The notes under the pieces were generated by a model that made no database searches, had not been told where the DNA came from, and saw only the letters and a list, made by a program, of their open reading frames with translations. From Reticulitermes lucifugus (lineage: Eukaryota > Arthropoda > Insecta > Blattodea > Rhinotermitidae): a DNA stretch of 64,000 bases. The DNA lies in the NCBI GenBank assembly GCA_026260175.1, contig JAKCWW010000018.1:64085-128084 (forward strand), read 5' to 3'. A program made the position numbers and the translations under genes. Below, in pieces: positions 36,410 to 48,559 of the stretch. Position 1 is the first letter of the stretch. Each line of letters begins with the position of its first letter.

Positions 36410-38035
36410 TCTTATGAACCAATTAATTTTTAGGTTTAGTTCTATACGGAAGTGTCGAGACCCAAGACACCACAATTTTATAGAAATAAACTTACATTGC
36501 GATAAAATGGAAAATTAGCGAAAGAGAAAGCGCCGCGGCCGAGTATCTTTTAAGTAAACTGTAAAAAATTGTAAAAAAAATGGTTACTTATTATTACAGT
36601 GCAATGTAAATGTATATTCTCGTTCACTGCCATAGACATTTAAGAGAACTATAGGTCTGATAATAATATATTAAAATAGGGTGAAGAAACAATTAAATTT
36701 CATGTTTTTCCGGAATTTTTAAGTGGCTGAAGTTAGACGTTTTTGACAAAGTTTGCTTTAAACAATATCGCATTTCCGTTTCGACGTGATGTCTAATACT
36801 TTCAAGTAAAGGCTTCAGAATTGTTTACATTTAAGTGTATATTATTGGTGTGTAGTGTCACTAACAAGTTGAACACTTGTAGGGAAACCTTGCAACTGTA
36901 ATAATGAGTAATTTGTAAAGTAAAGACTGGTATCTTGCGTAGTTGGAATTCAAAATTATATTCGATCAATATCATTTAATGTAAATCCCGAGAAAACGTT
37001 TCCTCAAAATCCTGTGTAAAATTTCAGAGTTAAAACATGCTTACTGGCAGATGTATTCTCCTCATTATATGGTCAGTCATGTATTCCGTGTGAGTAATTC
37101 ACACAAGGAATTTTTATTGCTTTCCTAGTTTAATGCTGTGAATATAGGGGCATGCACTTAGGGTGTAAAAAGTACAGTTTCCGCAAAATTAATATCTTAC
37201 GAATTTGAAAAAAGGTGATAAGTTATAATCTCTATTAAACGACTTTAACACTCGTTGTTGAGCTGCGGGTGTCTAATACATGTGTTACTTAAAAGTACTG
37301 TACTAAGTACAAACAGCTGGAATATCTAATTTTATATTTTATACGAAAATAGGCTCAAGAAAAAGCGACAAACAAAAACAATGACAAAGGATACATCTGA
37401 TAATGAAATCAACTGTACCAAGCTCATGTTCATGTGGTCAACATAGACATTTGGGAAGTAGCGACTTTCAGCTTCGAAAATCGTATGACTGGTTAACGGA
37501 TATACGGTGAAAAAAAGGCTGTTTGATACTCAACAAATTTGCTTTCTACATATGTTTCACGGTTCTTTAAATTTTTTTTCGAAACATGTCGCTCCGATAA
37601 GTATTAAGATTGATATCCGAAATACACATAGAGGCCCATGTAGGTCGTGGTCTTCCTGTAGAGTGTCAATTACATTTCGCCGCCTTAACCGCAATCGAAA
37701 TATGTCAACAGCATTTAGTAATTATCCACAATATGAAATCTGATAAGTCTTTTAGCAATTATCGAGTTGTTACCTGACAACAGACGAAGAGACAGGCATG
37801 GGTAAATTTAGTAAGTGCATTCATATAACTTTTGTTTTTCTATGCCAAACACGTGTCTTGCCCAATTAATATATTGATGAATTCCGTATATGTGTCAGGC
37901 TAAACATAAATTATTCATCCAAACAAAATTAGGCAGGCGGTATTTTTAATGGAGACAGAATGTGTTTTCATTAAAGTAGGAGATGAATTTCTGATTACTG
38001 TTTAGATGAACCATATGCTTCACACTGTTAACTTA
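36410..38035. other. AT-rich sequence, no gene seen
   Basis: No exon or repeat recognised. Confidence 0.5.
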
Positions 38036-38045
38036 CAGAAACTGA

Positions 38046-38062
38046 TATATATATATATATAT
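38046..38062. repeat. (TA)n microsatellite
   Basis: Uninterrupted alternating TA for about 17 bases. Confidence 0.9.
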
Positions 38063-38959
38063 TTATTCTACACTCCTTCAGAGGCTGTAAGACATACTCG
38101 CATATATGAAGAACAACATCCGGAAGCTTCATGTTAATCAGCTGTTTTGCTGCTAATCAGAAAATAAATTTATTAAAATTTCGTTTGGCAGAAATGTCTC
38201 CTTCATTAATTTCAGCTTTGTATATAACGGTACTTTAATAAACACAAGGCGAGGTAATAATATGCTAAGCTAATTACCACATGATACAAACCCGCCGCTC
38301 TGTGCAAACTGACCTCAATTTCAAATCATGCCGGGGTCAATACAGTTGAACCAGAACGATTCCCTAACATCACAATGATAGTATGTGCTTTTCGTTGTTC
38401 TCTTATTTGCAGATGTCTCTTCCACCCTTAACTTTGTGTCGAGGTTTGAGAGAGAGAGGGATGGAGAGAGAGACGAGAAGTTAGGTAATACAAACCATTC
38501 CTTGTATGCAAATATTGACTTGAGGGGGTTTGCCTACCCCATGATATTCCGCTATGCAAATAGCCCACAACTATAATTTAACTCCAAGTCGTATCTACGG
38601 AAGGCAGAAAATATATTTAGTTGCAAATAACAATTGTATCGCTAACAAATAGTGAAAATAACACGATCTTTTTATTCATGGATAATGCGCCTTCCACTGA
38701 GAGGTTCACCGGAACAGATATCTGTCTATTTCTTATGAAAGATAATTCTAGACACAACGCGAGGAACCAAACTCAAAAGTTACAGTAATTTTAATATAGT
38801 ACTATGGAGACAGGACCGTTGATGAGGAAGAATAAATTCAGTTTGCTACTATAAACTGACCAGTTGGCTACGGACAGACAGTTACCAACATCGCATTATG
38901 TTCACTTTATGTGATCAAAATTCATTACTGTGCTCACATATTCGAATATTTTATACTTT

Positions 38960-39205
38960 CTCTTTAGAGAGAGAGAGAGAGAAATGTTCGATAGTGCAAA
39001 TGTGTGCAGTGTTTTGTGATAACAGGAATGTGTGTCGTATATTCTTACAATCAAAACGTATGTAGTGTTTTATAGTGCAAATGTGTGCAGTGTACTGTGA
39101 TATAAGTATGTACAGTACTGCTGACAGTGCAGATATTTGAGGTGAATTTGACAGTGCAAATTTGTGCAAAATTTGTGAGAGCGCAGATATATGCTGTGCC
39201 TTGCA
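38960..39205. repeat. (GA)n tract and diverged short tandem repeats
   Basis: A GAGAGAGAGAGAGAGA run is followed by at least five loosely spaced copies of a AGTGCAAATGTGTGCAGTGT-like unit at about 30-45 bp steps (near 38993, 39076, 39126, 39153, 39179). On the minus strand this gives repeated TAHICTI peptides. Confidence 0.65.
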
Positions 39206-39424
39206 ATGTCCAGTCATATCATACAGGCTATACAAGAATGTGTAATTTGTCCTCCTTCATAAATATCAACATGTATCTATCCAGAAAATATAACGCCCAA
39301 CAATTTATCAAAGCAAAGCAACACATACGTCAGTTAACTATACTATTATGGCGCTAAATGTCCACAGTCTTCTAACAATGTATGATTAATTGCTCACATT
39401 TTCTTTTGCAGGTTATATCAATTA

Positions 39425-39795
39425 AACATAAAACTTCGTTTTTCATATTAAGGGAGAAACCTAGGATAATGGTGTAGAGATAACGTGCTGAGGTGGATAT
39501 CTGGACCCAGAATTGAGGGATTAAGAGAGGGCTGGAGAAAACAGCATATGAAGAACTTCATGATTTCTACTCTTCGCCAGATATTACTTAATTCAAGTGA
39601 CAAACCAACGAGCAAGTGATGGGCGAAACACATGGCATGTTCAGCGAGAAGGAAAATGTACATGGAGCTTTGGTTGAAAACCTTGAAGGAAAGAGACCAC
39701 TTCGAAGACCTAGGAATAGATGAAAAGAATATATAAAGTATTAGGATTGGAGGAGGTGGACTTAATTAATCTGACTCAGAATACATACAAGTAGC
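39425..39795 (+). mobile_element. LINE 3' end fragment
   Basis: Plus-strand segments read LLNSSDKPTSK, WAKHMACSARR, RDHFEDLG and, after a frame change, a LRRPRNR and LEEVDLINLTQNTYK end. They match in order the SPDII...WAGHVARM...RPLGRPRRRW...DWI.LAQDR region of the LINE family above. It is broken by stops. Confidence 0.5.
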
Positions 39796-40300
39796 CGGCT
39801 CGGAACCCGAAGGTTTATTACCGCCTTCACAAAAGCCCCCCCCCACTCTTTCGTAACCTGAACCAGATCAATCCAGTCCACAACCTTCAAGAAAATTTCT
39901 TTAAGATCCATTTTAATATTATCCTCCTACCTACCCTAGTCCTTCCAAGTGGTGTCATTACATCAGACTTCCCCACCAAAACCCTATATGCATTTGTCCT
40001 TTCTCCCATACGGGCCACATACCCTGTCCATTTCATTCACCTATCTTTATCACCCTAATCCTATTGGTGAAGAGTACACCTCATAAATCTAATTATGCTG
40101 TTAACATAATCTTGTTATTTTCTCCTTCATAAGCCCAAATATCTTCCGCAGAACCCTATTCCGAAACACTCTTAGCCTATGTACTTCCTGCAAAGTGAGA
40201 GACCAAGTTTTACACCCCACGTAAATATAAAACAACAGGCAAAATGAAAGTACTGATAATTTTAATCTTTATATATTTGAACAGCAAAGGGAAGACAAAG
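39796..40300 (-). mobile_element. LINE 3' end fragment, facing the previous one
   Basis: Minus-strand reading gives CKTWSLTLQEVHRLRVFRNR then VLRKIFG, a WTGYVARMGERTNAYRVLVG block, then KWILKKF and WTGLIWFRLRK. The block CETWTLTLREEHRLRVFENR.LRKIFG is the most recognisable part of this insect LINE reverse-transcriptase ORF, so the family call is firm although the copy has stops. It meets the plus-strand copy 3' end to 3' end. Confidence 0.7.
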
Positions 40301-40399
40301 AATTCTCAACCAAATTCTGCAGACCTACTTATATTTAACAAATAAATTAGAGAAGGGTCCTCGTATAAACAGGAAAATATGTACGTTCCCTGCGATCAT

Positions 40400-40620
40400 T
40401 CGTCTGCTTCAAGAAAGGCACCACAAGCCTGACCATGCATCGATACAGTGGAGACTGTCCAGGCGGTCCAGCCAGAAACATAGACTTCTCTACTCAGCAC
40501 GCAAGTGGCATACATCCTCATTAAAGCCAAGAGGGAAGATACAATTTACGTCCAAACCACCCAAAGTCCCAACGCCTCCGGCTTAAGCGCCGTCAGTAAA
40601 CATAAAACCACTAAGGTGTA
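40400..40620. other. GC-richer unexplained island
   Basis: Base composition is close to even, unlike its surroundings. Both strands stay open for 40-50 codons. The plus strand includes MHRYSGDCPGGPARN and the minus strand LREVYVSGW-like and CGAFLEADE pieces. No clear splice sites, and no recognised family. Confidence 0.3.
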
Positions 40621-40649
40621 AATATCAAATAGACTACCAAGTGAAGATA

Positions 40650-42505
40650 AAATAAATTATGTCAGGTTACATAGAGACAAGCAACCTACTGCCTGTCTAT
40701 GTGAAAATATTCACTTAAATATGCTCGCTGTAACATATGCAAGCGATGGTCATTTGTAGCATAAATGACCTACTTTACAGGTGACATGCTTACGGTGCAA
40801 CTGGATCAGCGCAAATGCGTGTCAGTTAGCTTGTCATCCGAACCACATAACGTTTCAACATATTAATGAGGTCTTCATGAAACTTGTACGATTATTAAAC
40901 CGTGATAAACTAATACATTCGTTTGCTTTTAACCTGCTAAGTAAATAATATGAACAAACCGACGGTCAGAAATGTTCAGTGCGCGCGAAACCAGCGACAT
41001 ACGACGTAAGTATTGAAACTTTTCAGTAGTAACATGGGCCTATGTGCGGGCATGACAATATTTATCTGATTTGGAGATAATTTTTTATATATCCACAATT
41101 ACATGAAATAGCATTTATCAAACGGCTAAAATAATTTTTTAAGATTTAGGCGAAAGCACAGTTACGCTCATCAATCTTGATAATGCATTTCCTGAATTTT
41201 AATCATATGCCAGCTTTATTTTAGGTTGAAGCGACTTCTTTTAAGAATGAGAAACCGAGTTACTGAAATGCGCAAAGTTCGAACAAGTAGAATTCCTACT
41301 TCACTAATTTACCGATGTTCCCGAAAATTGGTGTGATTACTGCTCCCCTGTACAATACCCCAACGCCATGCTTTTTAATCTCATATGGGTTTAACCATTA
41401 AAAAATAACATGACGGAGTTATATGTCTAAGGATAATAGGATATTTCTGGATGTAATAATTTTATATCGTAAAAACATAACGGTGTATGTAAAAAACTTT
41501 TTTGATGGAAACGACTAACAGAACAACATACGTGCAATTTGTTGCGGAAGTGCATTTCAAACATTCATTCACATTACGTATAAAACATACTTATGAATCA
41601 AAAATGACAAAAATGTGGCGATGAAGTTAAACTTTGAGGTTACTTCCAATAAATTGAACATACACATAAGTTCTTTACAAACAATAAGAAGCACAGCAGT
41701 AATGTTACAGTAATAAATACGTTGGGCTACAAATTATTTAAACAGGAGAACAGACTTCTTGGTTCTGCTGGGTATTTCTTGTTACAGCCTTTAAATTCTT
41801 AGTTTCAATCAGACATGTGACGATTTCCAAACTTCTGCAAAGTTTCTTACGCACATTTTTATGCTATTAAAACCAACCAAATTTTTATGATCCTTACAAA
41901 GTCGCCTTAAAGCAGACAATGCTTGATGTTATCTCCTTATATCTGGTGTTTTTTACGACACTTTTCATGTAGAAAGTTTATGACTGGCAAACCAATTATA
42001 GAAGTTACATAAGTAGAAGAAGCCGTTCTCGGGGTAAATTTTCTGCTCCAAGTATTAGAATCTAGGTTTAAATACAAGTGTGCACTGTAAGCTCAGCTGC
42101 AAGTTTCTGAAGAGTATAATACAAGAATTCTAATCAAAAATCCTCTTGTAAGCCAACGACGTATTTTATTAAAGGCAGTTTTTGTAATAAAGGCGACAAT
42201 AAGCACCTAACATTACGATGAAGTGCGATACAAAGAAATAAAGGCGTTCTGAGTTCTGAACTTTTACTATAAACAATATGTTTTATGTCCATTAACACTT
42301 AGTTTTATTGAAGAATGCATGGTCAGAGGACGTCCTTTGTTTTCTTATGCAACTTATCTTTTTTCAGCCTTAGGAAATATTACCAATTCCTTCGCATCAG
42401 ACTAGTTTCCGTTTAAAGCCGGTCGTTGTTTGTAACTAATTTCATGGAATAATTTCTTTCAAAAAGTAATAATTGCTCAACTTTGAAACATTTCCTTTTT
42501 TGTGA
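40650..42505. other. AT-rich sequence, no gene seen
   Basis: No exon or repeat recognised. Confidence 0.5.
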
Positions 42506-42511
42506 AGGGTC

Positions 42512-42617
42512 CTGCAGCAGATGCTACGGACGCAACGCAGTCTAGAGGCTTATTGTGCGGGCCTCCGCGGTGAGAGGCCGCCGACTAACCGCCTGAGCCA
42601 TGGCACGGCCATAAGCA
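42512..42617 (-). mobile_element. SINE family 3, internally deleted, reversed
   Basis: On the minus strand the tRNA-like head GGCCGTGCCATGGCTCAGGC through CCGCGGAGGCCCG is joined after about 30 bases to the family's 3' end CCGTAGCATCTGCTGCAGGA. The roughly 190-base body between them is missing. Confidence 0.75.
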
Positions 42618-42729
42618 TTTCCTATACTTCACACATTCTGAAGACTCAATGCACTGTTTACAAGTCTGCTCCTTCTAAGGACCATGCCTTGTTGACCAGG
42701 GAACCACAAAACATGCGAATCATATAACC

Positions 42730-43375
42730 GTAATTAAATCGATGCAATCTTCTGATTAGGAAAAATCTGGAAAAGGGCATTGGGAGCCACACCCTTTAAG
42801 ATGAAATAAGTGGTGGAGAAGGTGCGGAATGCATGTACTGGAAGGACGCTTGTCTGATATCCTGCAGTGCGGAGGGTGGGTGTGCTTTATGTCCTACTGA
42901 GACTGAGATCGTGAGGAGTGCGTCGGCATTGAAGATGTTTGTGTTTAATTTAAAGAAAGACACAGTAGGCCCTCACAAATAATTCTAACGTTTGAGATCG
43001 ATCCTGTGCCAATAGTCTTAAAAATAATGAACTTCCCCAAATTGCATAAGATACAAATACTCTTGCCGTAAATTCCTCGTCTTAATGAATGCCCCCTACA
43101 TTGAGAGGAAGAGAGAAGTTTCCATACGCGACCCTTTCATATTTCCAGGGGTTCACTTTACTCAGTACCCTGGGCTAAAGTGGTCAACGTGCATTACCTT
43201 GGAACAAACCTATTTCAGAAACCTAGCTGCAGACATCAAATGCCCGTAACACAGCAGTCATGCATCATTTATTCTCTACGGTCAGCAGTGGAGCAGGCTT
43301 TCCCTCAAATACTTAAAGTAAAATTCTAGCGAGTTTTTAGTGATTGGCAGGCTCAGGCCAGATCATTTGTTTGAC
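42730..43375. other. Mixed sequence, no gene seen
   Basis: A somewhat GC-richer part at 42780-42950 is not recognised. Confidence 0.4.
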
Positions 43376-43378
43376 GTA

Positions 43379-43798
43379 CAGTGACACCTCGGTAATCCGG
43401 ATCCCTGGGTGATCCTGACAATTTTGGACCAACTATAGCCCAATATTTACCACTGAAATTAATACTATATTATTATTTACATTATTATTATTCTATGTAT
43501 TTAAATATTTTTTTGCGTCTTATTTATGTTCCTGCGCTGGCTTTATACTTGGAATTTGTGCTGTTGAGCCTGGACGTTAATAAATACCTATTATATTATT
43601 ATTGTTATTATTATTATTATTATTATTTACTGTTACGTACTGTACACCGTGTCTCCGCTTTAAGAAATTTAACTGTAGCAACGAATGATAACTAACTGTA
43701 TTTTACCTATACTACGGAGTTTCCCCGCGGTGGTCCGGATTCCCGGGTAATCCGGACCACCCCTCCCCCACATAGTCCGGATGACCGAGAAACTACTA
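43379..43798. mobile_element. pogo/Tigger-like non-autonomous DNA transposon
   Basis: Imperfect terminal inverted repeats face each other: CAGTGACACCTCGGTAATCC on the left and, inverted, TAGTAGTTTCTCGGTCATCC on the right, sharing CTCGGTNATCCGGA. Both ends are flanked by TA (43377-43378 and 43799-43800), the target duplication of this superfamily. A second GGTAATCCGGAC block lies inside the right end. The 420-bp interior carries a (TTA)n run near 43600-43630 and no transposase, so it is a non-autonomous derivative. Confidence 0.7.
43598..43630. repeat. (TTA)n microsatellite
   Basis: About ten ATT/TTA units inside the pogo-like element. Confidence 0.85.
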
Positions 43799-43879
43799 TA
43801 TATGCAGGTTTAAAGTTTTACAGCCATGCTGAACCGTAACTTCATAAAACTGAACATAAAATGGATAAAATTATCCGTG

Positions 43880-44095
43880 CGTCAAAGCACCATATCTGAA
43901 GGTGAATTGTGAAACGGAAATATATGTCTGAGCATTCTTAATATCGGCCCTTTGTGGAAGTGATAGGTCAAATTTAGCCCCGGCCGCTTTATCACAGGAT
44001 AGGAAGGTGGCAGGATCAGAGAGGCGGTGTGGACGAGATGGCGAGCAGAAAAGTCCATGCCTCTGCTCGCAAACAAAACCCAAATTCCGATACGC
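43880..44095 (-). repeat. Dispersed insect repeat with pseudo-coding pattern
   Basis: Minus-strand reading gives SPSRPHRLSDPATFLSCDKA then AAGAKFDLSL and FTFRYGAL. I recognise the RLSDPP.LLS...GKAAGA pattern as a dispersed repeat in insect assemblies, often mis-annotated as protein. A CTCCGCAAGGAGCGAAAGGG block at 44275-44295 just downstream is another common repeat fragment. Confidence 0.45.
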
Positions 44096-45044
44096 AGTTA
44101 ATAACTCTAAGCTACAAACTGATATTCTGCAGCTCATGTACAAACACAACTAAAATTTCATATTTTGGATATGATCTCATTTAGGATAGGCTACATGCTT
44201 AAAAGTCAGTGGGCTGGTCACTCACTAAATCTATGCACACGACCATGAAACCTCCAAAAGGAGGCCCCCTGTGCTCCGCAAGGAGCGAAAGGGAATAGAT
44301 AGATAGACATGCTTAAAAACAATTTTTTAATTATGAAAACTATCTTCATTACTTCGTTTAAATTTTCTTGGCTTCATGTATCAAAGACAATATTTTAAAA
44401 GCGACTAGCTTGTCCTGTTAACCACTATGTATCACCGGTAAGTACTACCTTGTTATTCTTACTTTTCTACTACTTCAAATTTACGGACTAGGGCCTCTGC
44501 CCTGTGTTAACAAGAATTAAGTGCTACAGAGTAAGGTCTGATGATACATCGATCCCTCTGATTTAGAGATTACAATTTCACTTATATTACTTTCAGTCTA
44601 AACGTAATGTATTATCTGCAGGGCATTAATATACACGTGTATGTGACAAGCTCACCGAAACAGATGCCCCCCAGGTTTGAATTACCTTGTCAAACAACCG
44701 GTAGCAAAGTTACTCTATATTGGAGCAAGCATTCCCTGTCGTGATACCAATTTGAGCCTCTCAATCAACAGTTACTTAGGACCTCAACTGTAAATACCAG
44801 TAACAAATATGACATGGCAATAGATACATTAACAAACATTCAGAAATAAATTCATTACGCTAATTACATTAGAATATATTAATACACTGAGGCACGTAAG
44901 AGCTACAAATTAATTAATAGGCATATCATGTAAAATTTAATTATCTGCTTATACATAAATCACAACGCTCAGTAATATAAATAAGGTACAGATACAGTTA
45001 ACCCTGTGAACGCCATGATGGCATGTGATGAAACGAATATACAG

Positions 45045-45150
45045 ACACACTCATCCTTAACCTCGGTACTAGACGGAAGAATGTGGTCAGCTTCACAGCC
45101 CGAAAGCTTTACAACCTCAGAAAAAACTCCCGATGAAATACAAAGTAATC
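45045..45150 (-). mobile_element. SINE family 4 tail, reversed
   Basis: On the minus strand GGGCTGTGAAGCTGACCACA followed by GTACCGAGGTTAAGGATGAG matches the family 4 tail. Confidence 0.5.
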
Positions 45151-45159
45151 GTTAGATTC

Positions 45160-46535
45160 TACGGATATAAAGTTAAAGTTCTACCGCAACAATATTCGTA
45201 ATTTCTGAAGCATGAAAATGGCCAATTAAGGATTTATAGGCTTGATCGGTGTTTATATCCACACAAAGCACGAGTGTCACAAGGAAATTACGTATGTGCA
45301 CGGCCTGCTGTAACGATGGGAAAGACCGCATTCGCCACAAAGTACATTTATGTGATTTGACGACTCCTACAACAAACGCCTCAAAAAGTATTAACTGGTA
45401 GCTCCATCTAATGGAGACGGTCTTCTCTAAAATGTAGGTTTTTAAGTTGTAATTACACCTTAGAAGAACTTCCTTCATTAAAGGGTTAATTATATCTAAC
45501 ATAAAAACACTAGGTGTAGATTTTGGGCGGCCATCATTATTTTATATTACAAAATAAATGCTTTATACTGTATCCCAGGCTCTATATTTTCCTTGATACT
45601 TATCACATACATTTTCTGGCCTACAAATTCATACAGGAGTGGTGGAGGCTGGTTGGCAACAGGCTGACTATTACATAGATTGGGTGACATGTAATGACAT
45701 GCTGTATAGCCTATTTATTTCTTCATAAACATCGGCCAGTTGACTGAAAATTTGCGCTGTGTATTGAAACATTTGCTTACACCAAATAACACCATGTTTG
45801 AATATAGGCCTACAGGTTTAGGACTAGTTTGTAATTCAGATTGACAGTGTAGGTGCATCTCGACACAGTCACTGAGGAGGGGAAAGGGAATATTTGGACG
45901 TAAGTAGAAGTAAAATATTAGCAATAAGCAGAAGAAATAAGCTGAAATCTGTGCAAGATTCTCTTCGTGGCTGTTACAAGTATATGGACCGCAGAAAACA
46001 ATAAAAAGAAACAGGTGAAGGTGAAGTTTGAAATTGTGTTTAAAATACATGTCTAATACTTTTTTTAATTACACAGAAAATACTGATATCTAATCCTGTA
46101 CATAAAGGAGCTGTGTCTAAATACACTGGTTTTACGCAAGCCAGATACCTTTCCACTTCTGTAACTCAAGAGCAGACTACGTGTCACTTTCAGTAAATTC
46201 TCCCAGACAATATTCTACTCATTGTTAATTCATTGCCATTTTTCTGCCAGGTGTTTTCCAGTAATTATGCACGGTAGCTGTAAAATAGTAGCCCCCAGCG
46301 TTTGGAACATTTGGACTTTCCAACGTGACACTTAAGCGTGTCTGTTTTCAAGATAAAATAATTTAAATTAGTGACATTTCTTGTTCCCAAATGTGTAGTT
46401 TACGCTAAACATTTGTTGTGAATTGGAGACAGGACTTCCTGCATTGTTTCACTTACGTTGACGTTTAAATTAATACCTTATTTACGTCATATTTCAAAGA
46501 AATTATTTGTTTATTTGCGTGTTTAAGCAAGCTAT
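45160..46535. other. AT-rich sequence, no gene seen
   Basis: Open frames of about 110 codons on the minus strand at 45173-45502 and 45715-46050 have no recognisable content, no splice context and AT-driven composition. Confidence 0.45.
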
Positions 46536-46537
46536 TG

Positions 46538-46705
46538 CCGATCCCAGTGGCCGCGCGGTCTAAGGCGTGAGTTTACGGCCGCTCGCTTGATGGGATTGTG
46601 GGTTTGAATCCCGCCGGAGCCATGGATGTCTGTCTCTTGTGAGTGTTGTGTGTTGTCAGGTAGAGGTCTCTGCGACAGCCTAGTCACTCGTCCAGAGGGT
46701 TAGGT
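46538..46705 (+). mobile_element. tRNA-Leu-like SINE, family 1, 3'-truncated
   Basis: The head CCAGTGGCCGCGCGGTCTAA has an intact A box and GGGTTTGAATCCCG supplies the B box. The TGTCTGTCTCTTGTGAGTG and AGGTAGAGGTCTCTGCGACA blocks follow. The sequence leaves the family after TCACTCGTCCAGAGG. Confidence 0.85.
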
Positions 46706-47226
46706 ATCACTAAGCAGTTTTCAAAACGGACCGAAAGAATACAATACAATTTCAAAATTGTCAAACACACTGGGCCAAAAATTAAAATGTTGGCCTTCCA
46801 AATAAAATGTACAGGGTGTCAATAACCCTTAATCAAAGGCGATTGAATATTTAACAAATGCCCTATACATACCTAGTACTGTTACCATATATACATGATA
46901 TATGGCTAAAATAATCATAGGATAAGTTAACACTAAAACTATGAAAAACTTCTTAACCTATTCATACATCGGAATGACATGGTCTAAAACCTCTGGCCTC
47001 CTTCAGCAAGTGCTAGCGACTGAGCCTTGTGCTTAAATGTTTACAACTCATATTTCCTATTCGTAGGATCGTTGGTTTAACTTGGGCTGGAGAATGGTTA
47101 TCTTTACTGAGGGAGTTTCTCTCTTCTTTCAGTCCCGCCATTGAATGTAATGACGTAACTGCAGTTAAGCCAGGACCACGTCCTTGTACTTTCTTCCCAA
47201 TTCATTGCTCAACAATCAGCCTATGA

Positions 47227-47378
47227 GAACTAATGGGTTTCTGAACTTCGTACATCGTCCGGAAATCTAAAATAACTAGATAATTATCTAGTTATTTTAG
47301 ATTTCCGGACGATGGACGAAGTCCAGAAACCCATTAGTTCTCAATGTTACATATCATCGTCAGAACCTTTTAGAATTT
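47227..47378. mobile_element. Fold-back insertion with 13-bp target duplication
   Basis: A palindrome with 59-base arms and no spacer (47225-47342, two mismatched pairs) is followed by a 36-base tail. The whole is bracketed by AATCAGCCTATGA at 47214-47226 and again at 47379-47391. The variable 13-bp duplication points to target-primed reverse transcription with inverted integration, as seen for Penelope-like elements. Near-identical arms mean the fold-back arose recently or is kept similar by gene conversion. The right arm contains CGGACGA, a TGGAC/GTCCA hairpin and GAAAC, close to a hammerhead core but with U4 replaced by G. Confidence 0.7.
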
Positions 47379-48399
47379 AATCAGCCTATGAATGAACGTT
47401 ATATATTCTGAAATACTGCACGCCTTTTAAATAAATTATAAATAAGAAACAAGATGTAAAACATAGAACAGAATACATTACTCAAATCCACTTCGTTTTT
47501 GAAAATACGAAAAAAAACAGGTTTTAAAGGATCATATGCAAGCACTTCCTAAGCAAGAGCATTAAATAGGTTAGGTCCTTCCAACATTTTTGAGAACCTC
47601 ACACTTTCCCTCTCAAATCTTCTACAGTTATACGAATTATACTAATAAAACCTCTGAAAGAATCATAATTCTGACGTCCAGCACTTGGCAGTAGGTTAAC
47701 AAGTTTTTGTTCACTGTAATTTTCTCATTGCACACATCTTCTTGTCTTTCAAAATTATTTTATATATAAACCTGTTACTTAGAAAATACTTTCACTGTGG
47801 ATATCTGTAGTGTTTTCAGATCTAAATCCTGTTACTACTATTAGGAATGTCACATTTTAAGAATGTAGTATTGCCAGTTTAATTACAAAAGTTATGAAAA
47901 TTGTGGATTTAACTCTGAGAAAATACGACTAGTTATCAGAATGTATTCAGCAGAGACGTGTAAACAGCACTGCGCTGAGTGGCAAACCAAGTTCCTGCTA
48001 TAAGTAATTTATGCCGTAAGGTGTTAATCCTCATTACGATCAAACATACACAAACAGGATTAAATTGATAAAGGAGCTCTTAATCAAATCAATCAAATCA
48101 ATACGTAAATAATTTACTCAGCATTCCCTCCCTACTAACTACTACCAGAACTCGTAACACAATTTTCGTTCAAGAGCACAAACAGACTACACGACAGATA
48201 GTCTGATCAATGCTTTGATTTTGTAGGCAATGATATTGAGATAGAAATGGGTCGGACAAACAGTGTATTATTTTATTAACTCATATACTTATTCATGTAC
48301 GAATTTACTTATTTTACGACGGAACAGTTTTTGAGTTAATGTAGCGTTGAAGAGAAATCTTATACTTTTACTTGTGAGAGAAAGAAATTCTAAGCTACG

Positions 48400-48545
48400 C
48401 CACTGACATTCGCCTGTAAGACTGAGAAGCATAGAAATCGTAAGCCAATACATACGTTTCCCGTTCAGGATTAGAACCGGACTCACAAAAACGCAGAGAG
48501 ACGTAGGATAATAGTGACCAGACCACTATTGTGCGGATAATTTCC
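48400..48545 (-). mobile_element. Possible tRNA-derived SINE, family 5
   Basis: On the minus strand AGTGGTCTGGTCACTATTAT resembles an A-box region and GGTTCTAATCCTGAACGGG a B box about 60 bases later. A CAGTGGCGTAGCTTAGAATT block follows. Only one copy is in the window, so the assignment rests on the polymerase III-like boxes. Confidence 0.4.
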
Positions 48546-48559
48546 TTTGAAAAACCAAA

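Noticed and set aside
43871-44149. 92-codon minus-strand frame
   Set aside because: The reading matches a dispersed insect repeat pattern, not a host protein.
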